A stretch of DNA of 64,000 nt from Paramacrobiotus metropolitanus (GCF_019649055.1 NW_026570292.1:310001-374000); one strand, 5' to 3'; shown: positions 52,994 to 64,000, numbered from the stretch's first letter. Program-made: numbers and translations. The notes: generated by a model from the letters alone, not told the origin.

Positions 52994-54931
52994 TCAGTAA
53001 ACACTCTGCACATTTACAGCGGCCAGAACTTGTTGGTATCCGGTAATGTGGTTCTGCATGCACTCGGTAGGCGGCAGCATGGGACACATCGGCTTATCCG
53101 CAGTATGGACCATTAGCGGAACATCTTTAGCGGCACTGCATCCGTAGGTACTCAAGAACCGGTCCTCTATAGCGTCCAGAGCATCTTTCTCCGCCTGCGA
53201 CATTTGCAAGGGATTGGTGCGAGTGCAGTGTCCAATAACCGGCGCATCACAGATACCGGTCTGCAGATTTTGAGCACCGCAACCATAAAACAGGAACTGC
53301 GTGGTGTCAGCATACCAGAACATGGATGTAAAAGGTTCTACAAGGAACAATATGTTTTCGTGGCGACCATACAGAACAGGCGTTGATACTTTGTGGCTTA
53401 CGTTCAGCCCCGGCGGTAGTGTAGGGAATGACCAGACCGGTTAGGAGTCCGGTGTCCTGCACTTCTCCCACAAATAAACCATTGACGCACTGGGAAGAAT
53501 TGAGACCGGCATAATTGGAATATTCCACCCACACTGTGCGAGCCGAAGCGTTGATCAGAGGAGACGCGGAGGCGCCCAGATCGTGAAAAACGTAGACCTG
53601 ATTTACTGGATCGGCTTCGGGTGAGAAAATTCGCCGGTAAATGTAAAATGTTCCGTTGAGCTGCAATACAACGTTAATGATGGCAAATCGGATGTGTAGA
53701 TTGTAGTTGATCTGAGCTGCTGACATGGTGCAGTAATCAGTGACCACTTGTAGCAGTACTTTTACCAAAGCGTGCATAAATGCTAATTTAGTAATATTAA
53801 TAAATACCAGCGTGTTATCAATTCGACCAAGAGATGGGACGGAATTCGGCCATTTACCTCCGGTAGCCGTTGAACTGCCACCGTAAGTTGATGAAGAACT
53901 GCTTGCCGGTGAACCTATTAAAAAATGGCGTTTACAATTTTTGCGCTCACAACTTAAATTAACAAAACCAGTATTACTACAAGTATAAACCAGTACCGTA
54001 CTTAACGGTAAGTTCATCGCTTTTTGGTGAATGTGTGGCCAAATGTTAATTATGTTATGAAAAGAGGTTCTGGTGCTTTGAATTAAAATTGTTTGTACTT
54101 GTTGAGTTCACGATGGTGTTCTTCATTCCCTGAATATCCTGTGCAATACAGAAGGGTGGATCAACAGCGGCACACGTTCCCTTTGGCCCGTAAGAATCCT
54201 TCGGTATATTCTGCACCGTAACGCAATATTTCGCGAAGGCGGCGTTAATGATGCCGTCAAACTGGTCCATTTCCGCTGCCGAAAGCTGATCCGGTCGCTT
54301 TCGAGTTTGAGCAATGATGGTGGGCGTGGCACAGTGGATATTGTCCGGTTGCGACTTACTGCAGCCATAACTGACCATAAGATTCTGGTAGTCATGATAC
54401 AGAACGACGAAATCCGTTGGGCCTGCAGCAATATCTTTGATGGCATTCAGAATAATTACACTGACCTGTACATCTGACGCGAGACAAGATCTTACGCATA
54501 ATATAATTTTCTTCAGATCCACCCAGATCCCCAATTTGTTGTCCGCTGTTGGAATAGGCCCCCGTCCAAAACCGGTATACACACGGTGTGCCGGATGAAT
54601 CAGGGAAGATTTGCCACCACTGCAGATAACCAGGTTGACTGGTAACCGGGTCGGCAGAGGGTACTACGCTGGTTATCTGTATCTGTGCTGCAGTGGGATA
54701 GCTTCCTCCCATTTTACGATACACAAACCAAACACCATCCGCCTAAAGGTTTTTTTTCAATTTTAGCGGCAACTTAGTATACAAGGGGTTGCACGAACCG
54801 TGCCAGTGTGTACAGATAAAGAGCAGTAAAGATTTTTACTTGTTTAGGAATATCTCCGCCTAAGCCCTGCAAGGTGGTTGGAAGAGAAGGGGAACATTGC
54901 TGTGATGACGTTGCAATGATACACACGGACA
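52994..54931 (-). CDS. Two-domain lipocalin-like secreted protein, 5' exon missing
   Basis: Exons in transcript order: 54931-54840, 54742-54496, 54422-54099, 53914-53858, 53719-53402, 53337-52994. All joins agree in phase; about 460 codons are seen. The first exon shown has a hydrophobic secretion-like stretch (SVCIIATSS) and then a mature-type start; the ATG must lie in an unseen exon. Domain 1 has the lipocalin G-x-W (DGVWFVYRK), a strand pair, the DYQNLMVSYGC strand of ApoD-like proteins, and QTRKRPDQLS in the place of the third conserved lipocalin block. A Ser-rich linker (SPASSSSSTYGG) leads to domain 2, which repeats the plan with TTQFLFYGC and TRTNPLQMS. If exon 3 is not spliced at 54099, a stop at 54055 would end a one-domain protein, so two adjacent genes are the alternative. 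A role in binding a small hydrophobic ligand follows from the fold. Confidence 0.6.
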
Positions 54932-55934
54932 CTAAAAGGACATGAATCGCTCAAAGTTTGCCTCTGATTTTTAAATTACTATCGCTTAAACTCCTACTAT
55001 GTAAGCTTAACAACAGTCATAAAAACGATGTACAATTGCATCGTAGTATGACGTACCAAACCAGAAAAAGGCGGAAATGCAAAGCATTTTGCAGATATCG
55101 GATCACGGATGCAAAGCTGTTCGAAGAAAGTGAATTTGAGAAAGTGGGTTGTCCAGTCGTAAACGAGAAAATATAGTAATATAACAGAAGCTTTTATACT
55201 GAGGCGACTTCTGAATACTAATACTGTGAGTAATCCATATATGTACGCTTGAAATGCGGTATTCTGACATCAATTTACTGGTCAGATCAATAACCTCCCA
55301 GAAATTTGCCTGGGAGGCATTATTTGTGTCTACTACATTTTGATATAGTGCGATAAAATGCTTAACGTTTTGCGGTATTAACGTACACAACCACAAGAAG
55401 TATGGAGGCCGGCATGATACATGATGAACTGTCATTCGAATGAAAACCAGCATAATCGCCGCCTGCAGCCATTGAAACGGCTACTGTACTTGAACGAATT
55501 CGAAACTGATAGGCTTGTCCGACCGGAAGGCTTATTAAAGCCTACAAACTGTTTCTGCATTTACTCGTACTTTGTTTTTATAAGCACAGTCCGTCGTTTT
55601 GTCGACGTTCTCCCCTTGTCGTACGAGTGCTGAGTCTGCTGACTTTTTCTTCCCCATACTGCATCACTTCTCCAATCTCGAAGAGTTTTTGTAAATGTGT
55701 ACAGCTTGGTATCTCCGTAAATATCACAGCCATTTGTACAGCATTAATTAACTGTACACTTTATTTGCAATATGTAAGGAGACGAGCATCGCTCACAAAA
55801 ATACATTCAAATGAAAAATTTGTCCCAGTTGGCACGAGAAGGGACCGTGCATAACACGCTCATGGCATTCCCACGCATTATTTCCAAACTTAAACGCTGA
55901 AACAAAAAACAAGTAGAGCGGCTCTCGCCCGTCA
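54932..55934. other. Intergenic stretch, lipocalin upstream side
   Basis: It should contain the missing first lipocalin exon and promoter; I could not place an ATG with a matching phase. It contains one strong hairpin (55294-55317). No other exon is supported. Confidence 0.45.
55294..55317. repeat. Short perfect hairpin
   Basis: CCTCCCAG and CTGGGAGG form 8-base arms around an 8-base loop. It resembles a stem-loop but has no flanking gene context that gives it a role. Confidence 0.5.
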
Positions 55935-56660
55935 TTAAAACAACTTCTTTCCAATCTGCTTTAACGTAACAATGCCGGTCTCACACCAAGTGCCAAAAGT
56001 CTCACATGCAACGGGAACAAAATTGCAGCGATCAGTAAGCGAGTTGTATTTTCCAATCTTCTCCCGGCAAGCCAGTTCGGCGGCGGCGCCAGCACACTTT
56101 GAGGTCGCATCATTGTATGAATTGCACATCGTGTCTCTGCACGTCACGTCCCACACTAGCGGCTGTTCCGCGGTACCATTTCCAACGCGTGGCTCCGTCC
56201 GGTCGTTTTCCGTTCTCTCGCACAAAACCCACAGGCTCCGGATACGACTCGATTCAGGCATTGCACAGTGCTTTGAGTATGATGTCGTTTATACCGTTAT
56301 TATGGCGCTCCCTTCTTCCGATACACTTCTTACAGGAAAGCCCATGCTAACCACTTTCTGCTACATCCTTTCCACATCTGGTACACGAATGGCACTCAAC
56401 AATTTTAGCACTCAACTATAGGCCAACGGAAATGCGAAATGTTTGGTCGTCCAAAAAATTGCCGAATACTTTCGCCGGAAGAGCGCTAAGCCAATCCCCT
56501 GCGTATTTAGTGCTGACTGCTCTCAAGCGTGCTTCCTCCTGTTTATTGTCACCAATGTTACTCCACAATGTATCGACATCCTTCTGAATAACGGAGTTAT
56601 CCCATACACATTGATGGACACGGGCCAGGTCCAGAGGTAGCTCTTCACAACCGGACTCCA
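55935..56660 (-). pseudogene. Decayed retrotransposon fragment (zinc-finger/endonuclease end)
   Basis: Two minus-strand pieces in different frames match successive parts of the remnant at 60684-62094. About 56640-56415 has DWLSALPAKVFGNFLDD and then a stop. Then 56261-55935 has WDVTCRDTM, AGAAAELACREKIGKY and FVPVACETFGTW. Between them the zinc-binding part is scrambled. No RT catalytic domain remains. It is a 5'-truncated copy broken by stops and frameshifts. Confidence 0.7.
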
Positions 56661-57148
56661 GTTTCCAAGATTCACACGCAGCATTAATTTATTGTCTAAT
56701 GATATTGGAATTAAACCGTCAAACTTTTTGAGTCGATGCAAAATTTTAATTGTGAACATTAAACTGTTAAATTTAACTATTTAAATTTAACTATTTACCG
56801 CGTGATTTTCTGTTTCACCAATGTATGTGTAAAGAACCGATTAAAATTCGTAAGTAACGTCACATCTTAATGCAACTAAGAGTGTGACAAGCAGCGTTTT
56901 CTGTTATTCGCAGTCGTGCAGGTTTTAAGACTCAATCACATCATTCTAATCCCAGTGCAACATTTGTATGGACGGAAAATGGAATAATATTTGCAAATTG
57001 CCGAAGCCCATGAGAAATTTTCCGAAATGTAACCGTTGCATACGAGTACTGACAGTAAAAATTTTTTAACGTCAGATAAAATGTGCGCGCTTACAAAATT
57101 TAGCTAATTAATCAGCATGGTCTTCAAGCAATAGTATCGTTAAAATAT
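56661..57148. other. Intergenic stretch downstream of a gustatory-receptor-like gene
   Basis: AT-rich, no exon supported. It must hold the 3' UTR of the gene ending at 57149. Confidence 0.5.
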
Positions 57149-59076
57149 TTAAGCTGCTCCCCAGGTACGAATGTTATGTTCGACTCCTTCAGCAGTATAA
57201 TTATGATAGTCGCCAGTGCTGCTATTCGCTCGGGTCACAGTCTGCTGCAGCATATCCCAAACTTCGTTTAGGCGATCAGTAATTTTCTCCACCTGGTGTT
57301 TGTGAGCCACTTCACTGATGTCGGTTTTGGTATCTCGGGTTTGATAAATTACCAGCGCGTACGTCAAGGTCAACTCGGTCAGCTAAATAGTCAAATCCGG
57401 TTCAAACATCAGATGCTGCTCAACTGTTTACAGAGTTTCGATGGATAAAATTGCTTACCGCTGCAACAAATTCCTTGGTGATATAGAAAAATCCCCCAGC
57501 CGATACTGATCCATCCAGCGGTTCGCAATCCGCCAGAAAGAGGGCGCATTCCGTTTGAATCTCGTTAATTTGGACGCGAGACATAAGCTTACGTAAAGCA
57601 AATCGAACCGATTGCGCCTATTAGAGAAAACACAATTTGGGTATTGTCGATTATCCTACTGGGCGACGGTATTGACTGAAAACTGAACCAAAGAAAATTA
57701 TACTTTTATTCGTTTATTGACGTTTTGGATGACAAGATAGCAAAAATGCCATTCACGTTTGTGATATTATAAAAAGCACATATAATTCGACAATAAGAAG
57801 CAAAAGAATTATGAGATATCGCGCCATAAGAAAGATTATAACTACTACGTTCCTGTATTCCAGCTGTTAAATAAGTACTGTATTGGGGTACATTTTCGGT
57901 ATTCTTGAGTAATGTGCAGTACGTTATTATCGCGTAAATTATCAGAACCTTATTAACGAATACCTGTTGGTACTGTCGGTAATTTGGTTATTAGAACCAG
58001 CGTCTAACAAAACGTGGTACAAATACCTTTTCGTGAGTGGAGACCGCAATAAATACTGTGATGATCATATTGAGAAAGCCCAGCAGCCCCGAGCAATACA
58101 CCATAATTTTGGTCGAAGAATCGATAGCAACAGTCAAGTTCTTATCGTGACCGTTTCCCGAAACCTGTAACGCTGTACTGCATGCGGCGATCAACCCCAT
58201 GTACTGAGAAACCCACACCACCAATACAATGGACGAAAAGATTTCATCCACACTGACGGTGTGGCACTGCAATATGCGGTAGCGCTGCCGCATTTGTTTG
58301 ATTTCTTGCATTATGAACGCTACGCTTTTGTCTGATTGGCCGAAATCATTAAGCGCTTTGATCCTATCACTCACTGCTCCATAACCGGCTCTTAATGCCA
58401 GCAAAACAATTTTCAACAGCGCCACACACACGGTTTGATACAACAAGCAGGTACACAAACACAGCCCATTGGCTACCAAACACGCCCAATCTGGGAGAAG
58501 ATAGTGCGGATCTCTTGTAACGTAGCGAGCCCATTCTTGAAAGACAGTACGGAAGGGCTCCATAACGGGAATGAACGACTGCCAAAAACCTGTCATATCC
58601 ACGCACTGACTAATCCACGACCAAGCGATAACCAGCACGACTCTGCGGGTATTTCCTGTGTGGTCCATGTCCCAAAGGTCACTGGTCATTTCGGCTAAAA
58701 GACCGGGTAACTTCTTGAGTTGTATGATGGCGATGGTTTGAATCAGTGGGCCCTGCAATACAAGTGCCACTTTGAAGAGGAACGATATCAAGACGAAGAA
58801 CTGCAGCTGTGTGAGTTGATCCAGATAAATAATCACGTATCCGGTGATCCAGTTGGAAGCCAGAACCCACAGACCGGCAGACAGAATGGCCGACCATAAG
58901 GCTAGCCACCCGTTAATCTTGTACGATTGTTCGGATAAGCGGGAACTCGAAGTTCCATACGGGCATAGTCCGATTAACTGCATAAGCCGGAAGAAGCGTG
59001 CCGGTACGACCGAGAAGGCCTTTGGCGGTTTATCCGGGAGGGAGTTCGTCAAACTGACGCGGTTGCTATTTGCCAT
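57149..59076 (-). CDS. Gustatory-receptor-like seven-helix protein
   Basis: Candidate chemoreceptor of the insect Gr/GRL superfamily (plasma membrane, inverted topology in known members). Exons: 59076-58027, 57617-57459, 57382-57149. The junctions are phase 0 and the total is 480 residues. Both splice sites are confirmed by the downstream paralogue, where the exons are conserved and the introns are not. The large first exon holds six hydrophobic segments, from about residue 55 (INGWLALWSAILSAGLWVLA) to 343 (KIMVYCSGLLGFLNMIITVF). Exon 2 has the family-like CEPLDGSVSAGGFFYITK. Exon 3 has TM7 with TYALVIYQT, matching the TYhhhhhQF signature (h, hydrophobic) with Thr for Phe. The protein extends about 65 residues beyond TM7 with a coiled, polar tail, longer than in insect receptors. 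The start is the only ATG before the first helix that has a matching N-terminus. Confidence 0.85.
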
Positions 59077-60057
59077 CGTAAAAATATATATCAGTTTATG
59101 ATCCAGCTCTCTTTTTCGACTGGTTTGTTAACTGTAAACTTGTTTCACGATTTACGGTCAGTTCAGTCAAACTGTCAAAGCCACCATATGATAATTTGTA
59201 AAGGAAGGAATATCAAACATTCGGGCAACTATTGCCTGGTATCTACAACAGAAAGTTAATGGTGCTGCCGACGGTTTGTTTAGTGATAATATGGAATCGC
59301 ACAACCATGCAGGAAACGCAGGCAAAATTACTGAAAAGATGACTGAGTCCTATCGTCACTATGGAAGTCAGCGCATTAGTTTCGCACATGCATATTCCCA
59401 CCGGCATGACCCGCAGGAACTGTGCCATCCGGTGTTCTCAGTGGGAAATGTACTGCGCATTCAGCACTTCAAGGATGATATCTACGTCCTCTATAGTAGG
59501 TATCAACTGTTTAAAACTTTGAACAGAGGTCGCTGAGCAGTTTTTTACGCCGGTTATTTTTTACCGTGTACATCAGCAATCCTGCCGTGGATGTTTTGTG
59601 CCTTTATGGCATCAGTTTTGCCGATGTTTGAGACTCACAAGATGCAAGCTAACAGCTCTTTACGTCAATATGTTAGATCAGAACTACCTAGTACACCAGA
59701 ACTAACCACACCCGTGAAGAACTCGAAAATAGCACCCAAACTGCTTTCTTCAAGAAAAACTATATGCAATAAACGTTTTCCGAGCAGACCGTGGTCACTG
59801 CTGACATTGCTCATTGTATCACAACAATGTCCGCGCAACTGGAAATGGCAACTCGCGGCCCCTCATTCTGTTGGAGAAGCGTCGGCTATATCGTTGTCCG
59901 GCGTATCGGAAGTTAACGCCACTTGACCAGTAATATTGGAACCTATAGAACAAAACTCACTTTTCGAAATTTCACACGCAAGCTCCATATACACAGTAGT
60001 TCGTACACAGTAACAATCAATGCTCTCTTATTGATGGCTGCTGGCTCTCGAATTATC
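59077..60057. other. Stretch between a gustatory-receptor-like gene and a kelch remnant
   Basis: A plus-strand frame from about 59291 to 59536 (starting MESHNHAGNAGK, later HPVFSVGNVLRIQHFKDD) looks protein-like in composition but matches nothing I know; it could be one exon of an unseen gene. A second frame at 59591-59926 is Ser/Pro-rich and less convincing. Neither is annotated as a gene. Confidence 0.3.
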
Positions 60058-60320
60058 TCAGAAAATTATCGCTTTATCAGGTATTTTACCATTTTTCGTC
60101 GTCATCACCGCACAGCCAAAGAGATATCTCGGCTCGGATAGTCGACAGGGATGCAGCTTCCACTCATGTGTGTTTTCATCGAAAAACTCAATATCACGAC
60201 GGCCTTCGTCGCAGTAGCCGCCAGAACGTAGATCTTGCCATCCACATACACACACCCAGCTTTGGAGCGACCGATAATCATGTCACCTGCATTAGGATAA
60301 TGTGCAATTGCGCTCACGAG
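60058..60320 (-). pseudogene. Kelch-repeat fragment with a frameshift
   Basis: The minus strand encodes one and a half kelch blades: RSKAGCVYVDGKIYV, then in another frame GGYCDEGRRDIEFFDENTHE and SEPRYLFGCAVM. The GG of the blade core is split by a missing base near 60219-60222. No BTB or BACK domain and no further blades are found next to it. It is a KLHL-type gene remnant or one misassembled exon. Confidence 0.6.
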
Positions 60321-60683
60321 GAAAAATAAGATTAACTAGAGAATTAATAGTAAAATATGAACCGGTCCGTGCTATCGCACAAGAGTTTGATTGATACGAG
60401 TAATGTATACGTACTATATAATATATAACTACTATATATAACTACAAGGCAAATAGTTTGACTTGTAGTTGTAGTACTCAGTTAGGAAAAAAATTCTAGC
60501 CCTGCTTATAGACTCTCGCATTCTGCGCTGATTGCAGAAGCGGCCGTGCACGCGCCGCCCACTTGGCCGGATGTTTGTACGGCACCAGTTAGACACCAGC
60601 AGTTTAAATTTTTTTTCAGAGCTACGCTACTTTTATTTCATAAAATACAGATGCATCACAGATCAAAAATAGTTAGTCACGAT
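60321..60683. other. AT-rich gap
   Basis: It contains a run of ATATATAACTACTA-like sequence near 60415-60446. No gene is seen. Confidence 0.5.
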
Positions 60684-62094
60684 TCACAACAACAAAATCT
60701 CATTTAATGCTGCCGCTCCTTCCATTGTTCCAAGGATGCAAGCGGCGTTGCCTCGCTGAATTTCCAGCGATAATCGTTGGCGCAGGAATTCATGAGAACG
60801 AGGTTCACCTGTCTGCAGCTGAAGTCGTTTACCGATTTCTTTTACCAGAGCGATGGCCGACTTTCCCCATGGTCCGAGAGTTTCGAAGGCTAATGGTGCG
60901 AAAATGTATCTTCCCACCAGATACAAGTACAGTCGCACTTTTCTATCTTCAGCCTGCGCTGCGGCAGACCCAGCTGTAGCTGACGTGGATTTCAAGTGAG
61001 ATAGGGCGTCGACGGTATCAACGCAGGTGACGTCCCACGCCAAGCACATGCCGCGTTTCCAGGCGAAGGTCGTACACCCATCTGGGCGGCGATCCGACGT
61101 GTGGGATGTTCCCCGCGGCTCCAGTTTAGCAGGAATGCCGGCTGACACCAGTGCCCTACACACGATGCTGTTCAGGCCGCCATGACGCGGGTGTCTTCCA
61201 GCAGAGAAGCAGCAGGATAAGCCGTGGTGGCCGTATGCATCAACGGGTTTGTGGCAACTTAGCAGATAAATGCGGCTCACAGATGGATACGCCTAGCCTC
61301 AAGCCGACTGAAATCTTTACTGTGTCATCATCAAGGAGGTTACCGATGTGTGCCGAGGGTAAGGCATTCAACCATATGCCAGTTTCCGGTGTCGACGGAG
61401 CCAAGAGGCGGGCCCGGTTGACCTCGTCGTCGCGAAAGATATCCAATAGCGTTACACAATGACAATGATGCGTTACACAGCGGAAGATCCCATGCTCGTT
61501 GTGTCTTACGGAAGTTGGGATCTGGGAGATCCTCGAGACGCGCTTTGGACTTCCACAACTCCGAGGCAGCCAAGCTATCTAACGAGGGATGGCCGGGAAG
61601 CAGTAAGGACACTAAGCCGGATACGGAGTGAATCGAAGCCAAAAAGGCTGGGAGCGCTAATTCTTCCGCCCGACGTATGCCAATACAGCCTCTGCTCACT
61701 GTTAATGTCGCCTGCCGCCAACACGGGTAGTCGTTGTGGGCCGTGCGTACACTGCACAAGGTTTGGAAGCACATCCGCACTGTTTCCGTCCAGTTGATAT
61801 AGCTGTTGGGGCTGCTTCCAGGCATTGCAACGGCGCAGCATATAAATGATTTTCGGCGCGCCTAGACAATTTTTCAGGAGGAAAAGGGCGTGGTGGCGTG
61901 ACAGAATCTCCAGCCGCTCGCACGCCATTTTCACGGTTGAACACTTTTCAGCCACGGCTGGGCCAAAGACATCGTCTAAAACCGGTGCACCTAATAACAA
62001 GAAATCGGCATCTGTAAGAATACGTAGCTGTGGATACATCTGAAAGTCGGCAACGGTATCATCTCGGGCTTGTAGGGTTAAAAGTTGCAGATGG
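60684..62094 (-). pseudogene. Retrotransposon remnant: RT C-terminus, zinc finger, PD-(D/E)XK-like nuclease
   Basis: Four minus-strand frames, read in order, make one decayed protein end. From 62094: the RT thumb-side region (ADFLLLGAPVLDD, HHALFLLKNC). From about 61760: GIRRAEELALPAFLASIHS. From about 61430: WLNALPSAHIGNLLDD. From about 61280: VDAYGHHGLSCCFSAGRHPR, a Cys/His zinc-binding stretch, then RPDG and AWDVTCVDT, which look like a PD-(D/E)XK nuclease core, and finally ETLGPWG and QRLSLEIQRGNA. The breaks between frames lie near 61.7, 61.43 and 61.26 kb. The RT active-site part is absent, so the copy is 5'-truncated and dead. The layout is like RT elements with a C-terminal restriction-like endonuclease; the exact family is unresolved. 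Confidence 0.8.
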
Positions 62095-63067
62095 ATTTAA
62101 AAGTTTCTTAACGAAATTCATCGCGTGCTACTCACTGATTTAAGTAGAAATGTTACCTTTCAATCGCGTGGAACTAGAAAGAAAAACATGCGAACGTTAA
62201 CAATCACATTTCCCTGGGATAGCTTTCAATTCCGCGCGTTTTCCGGACTTGTAAAGAAGAAGTAGAAAATTAGAAGCTAATACCAGAAAACCAAAGACGT
62301 TTCATCACCGCGAGCTCGCTGTCTCTGGTTCAACTGGTTGTACCTGATATTTCGTTCTTAAAGTGTATACTCCAAAATATCCGTTAGATAAATAAACTTA
62401 CTACGTATTTACAATTAATATTTGCAAAATCCAGCATACATATGTATACAGTCACACTACGCACTACCAGAAAAGAGCGCGATCTTGATTTCATCCGGAA
62501 AATCTTGCTGTCTTTTACTGGAAACGCACGGCCAATAGAAATTTACCGCTTATCCCGTCCTGTGGAAAAGATTTAATGGGTTGCTCAGAAGTCGTAGTAC
62601 AACCAGGCTCGGCATACGTTACCCGGCACCGTGAAATGATAAATCTGCTCATACGTGGATTTTGCATTTTCCGCATGAACATTTGTGTCAAATTTTGTGG
62701 CACAGTGATTACTTGTCAGTTGTCACCACTACAGGTCTACGGTGTCTCTACTCTTTTCTTTGTTTCCGAAGACAGTTTCACAGTAGTCTGCTTTACAGGT
62801 TCTACCAGGGAAAAAAATATGTTCATTTTCAGACCCGTACGTTTTTAACCTTTACAACTGTTGGCATTTTGGATAGTGTAGTCTGTATTTTGTGGCAATT
62901 ATTAATTTTATTGATGCGTACAGTATTTTGTAAATGCCAGCAAAGCACTTGAAAATTCAGTTACAACTACTTATGCAATATTAGTACTCCAGCTTGTCAA
63001 TTATTTATCAATTACTACTCCAGCAACATGTTGTATTTAAACTTCACCGGTGTAATTATGACAATGA
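62095..63067. other. Intergenic stretch downstream of the second gustatory-receptor-like gene
   Basis: No exon is supported. Overlapping frames at 62576-62848 and 62662-62952 (+) are Phe/Leu/Cys-rich and lack family motifs. Confidence 0.5.
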
Positions 63068-64000
63068 TCAGTGCACTGTGCACACATTAGCCGGGGTCAC
63101 CGTGGGATTCTGTAGAATATCCCAGACTTTGTTCAGACGATCAGAGATTTTCTCCACTTGGTGTTTGTGGGCCAATTCACTGATGTCGGTTTTGGTATCA
63201 CGCGTTTGATAGATCACCAGCGTGTACGTCAAGGTCAACTCGGTCAGCTAAACAGTCAAATGCAGCTCAGTTACCGAATATTACGAGGTACGTATTTACT
63301 AAGAGTAGACGGACAAATGCCTACCGCTGCAACAAATTCCTTTGTGATATGGAAAAATCCCCCAGCCGATATCGATCCATCCAGGGGTTCGCAATCCGCC
63401 ATGAAGAGGGCGCATTCCGTTTGAACTTCTTTAATTCGAATGCGAGACATAAGCTTTCGCAGAGCAATACGTACTGCCTGTGCCTGTTAGACAAATAGTG
63501 TTGTTACACCTTTGGCAAAGGGATTTAAAATTTCATCCCTAAGCTCGAGTATCCGATCACAAGATTAGTATGTAGTGTAAGTGACTGTGTAACTACCAGA
63601 GTACGTATTAAATTAAGAAACGAAAGAATTAGTGCAGTTTGCGACTGTGGCAACCATCTACAAGTAGAAGTTCACAAAACCAATTAGTTTAAGCTATCAC
63701 ACTGTAAAAAACGTTCGAATAATTTTTTGTATACTTGAATTCCATTCATCACTCTTGAATTAATTACTGACTAATTGCATATGCCAGCTGTTACAGTCGT
63801 TAATTTGGCTACTGAAATAAGCAAAAACGCGGTACAGATAATGCACCTTTTCGTGAGTCGAGACTGCAATAAATACTGTGATGATCATATTGAGAAACCC
63901 CAGCAGTCCCGAACAATACACCATAATTTTCGTCGATGCATCGATAGCTATAGTCGAGTTCTTCTCCTGCGTGTTTTCCGAAACCTGTAGCGCTGTACTG
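63068..64000 (-). CDS. Gustatory-receptor-like protein, tandem paralogue, 5' part outside window
   Basis: Only the 3' end is inside: the end of the large first exon (64000-63847), then 63483-63325 and 63247-63068. It is a close copy of the gene at 57149-59076: the same phase-0 junctions and near-identical protein over IMVYCSGLLGFLNMIITVF, CEPLDGSISAGGFF and LTELTLTYTLVIYQTRDTKT. The C-terminus diverges after VWDILQ and is 18 residues shorter. Introns and the 3' flank are not conserved, so the duplication is not very recent. Frames are intact in the part visible. Confidence 0.85.

Noticed and set aside
54055-54582. Separate one-domain lipocalin ending at 54055
   Set aside because: Kept as an alternative only: the downstream unit then lacks any start or signal sequence, while splicing at 54098 joins both in phase.

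Overview
The window is animal nuclear DNA. Its protein-coding genes are split into many exons with GT..AG introns, many of them only 60-150 bases long, and the recognisable families are metazoan: a receptor guanylyl cyclase, a peptide-type class A GPCR, gustatory-receptor-like proteins, a BTB-BACK protein, cyclophilin E and an eIF4G relative. The mix of many short introns, a divergent gustatory-receptor tandem and lineage-specific membrane proteins suggests an ecdysozoan invertebrate. A tardigrade is my best guess, but this is an inference and not proven by the sequence. I see no bacterial genes, rRNA, tRNA or CRISPR.

Layout. Positions 1-20334 are a gene-poor block with only microsatellites, GC-rich patches and short inverted repeats. 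A four-exon gene for a small four-helix membrane protein (20335-21352, +) converges on a 20-exon receptor guanylyl cyclase (21778-33037, -). All 20 exons of the cyclase join in frame to 1056 residues. Next come a short eIF4G-like gene (34212-37930, -), with a roughly 700-base foldback element in its largest intron, and, divergently, cyclophilin E (38641-42988, +, 12 exons, 311 residues). These two share a 710-base head-to-head upstream region. A BTB-BACK gene (43804-46198, -) follows, with an antisense retrotransposon scrap in one intron. Then come a five-exon class A GPCR (49107-50791, +), a second small membrane protein (51282-52409, -), a probable two-domain lipocalin (52994-54931, -, 5' end missing) and a decayed retrotransposon piece (55935-56660). 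The window ends with two tandem gustatory-receptor-like genes (57149-59076 and 63068-64000+, both -). Between them lie a frameshifted kelch fragment and the longest retrotransposon remnant (60684-62094).

How the genes work together. At least four loci look like cell-surface sensing or signalling: the cyclase turns an extracellular ligand into cGMP, the GPCR probably reads a peptide, and the two gustatory-type receptors are candidate chemoreceptors. The head-to-head pair joins a spliceosome-associated prolyl isomerase and a translation-initiation-scaffold relative, so shared regulation is plausible. Single-base frame breaks occur in otherwise well-conserved exons of the BTB gene and the eIF4G-like gene, and in the kelch fragment. 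They are either assembly indels or early decay, and this decides whether those loci are functional.

Exon boundaries were assigned by hand from splice signals, reading-phase agreement and family conservation. No alignment or transcript data were available.
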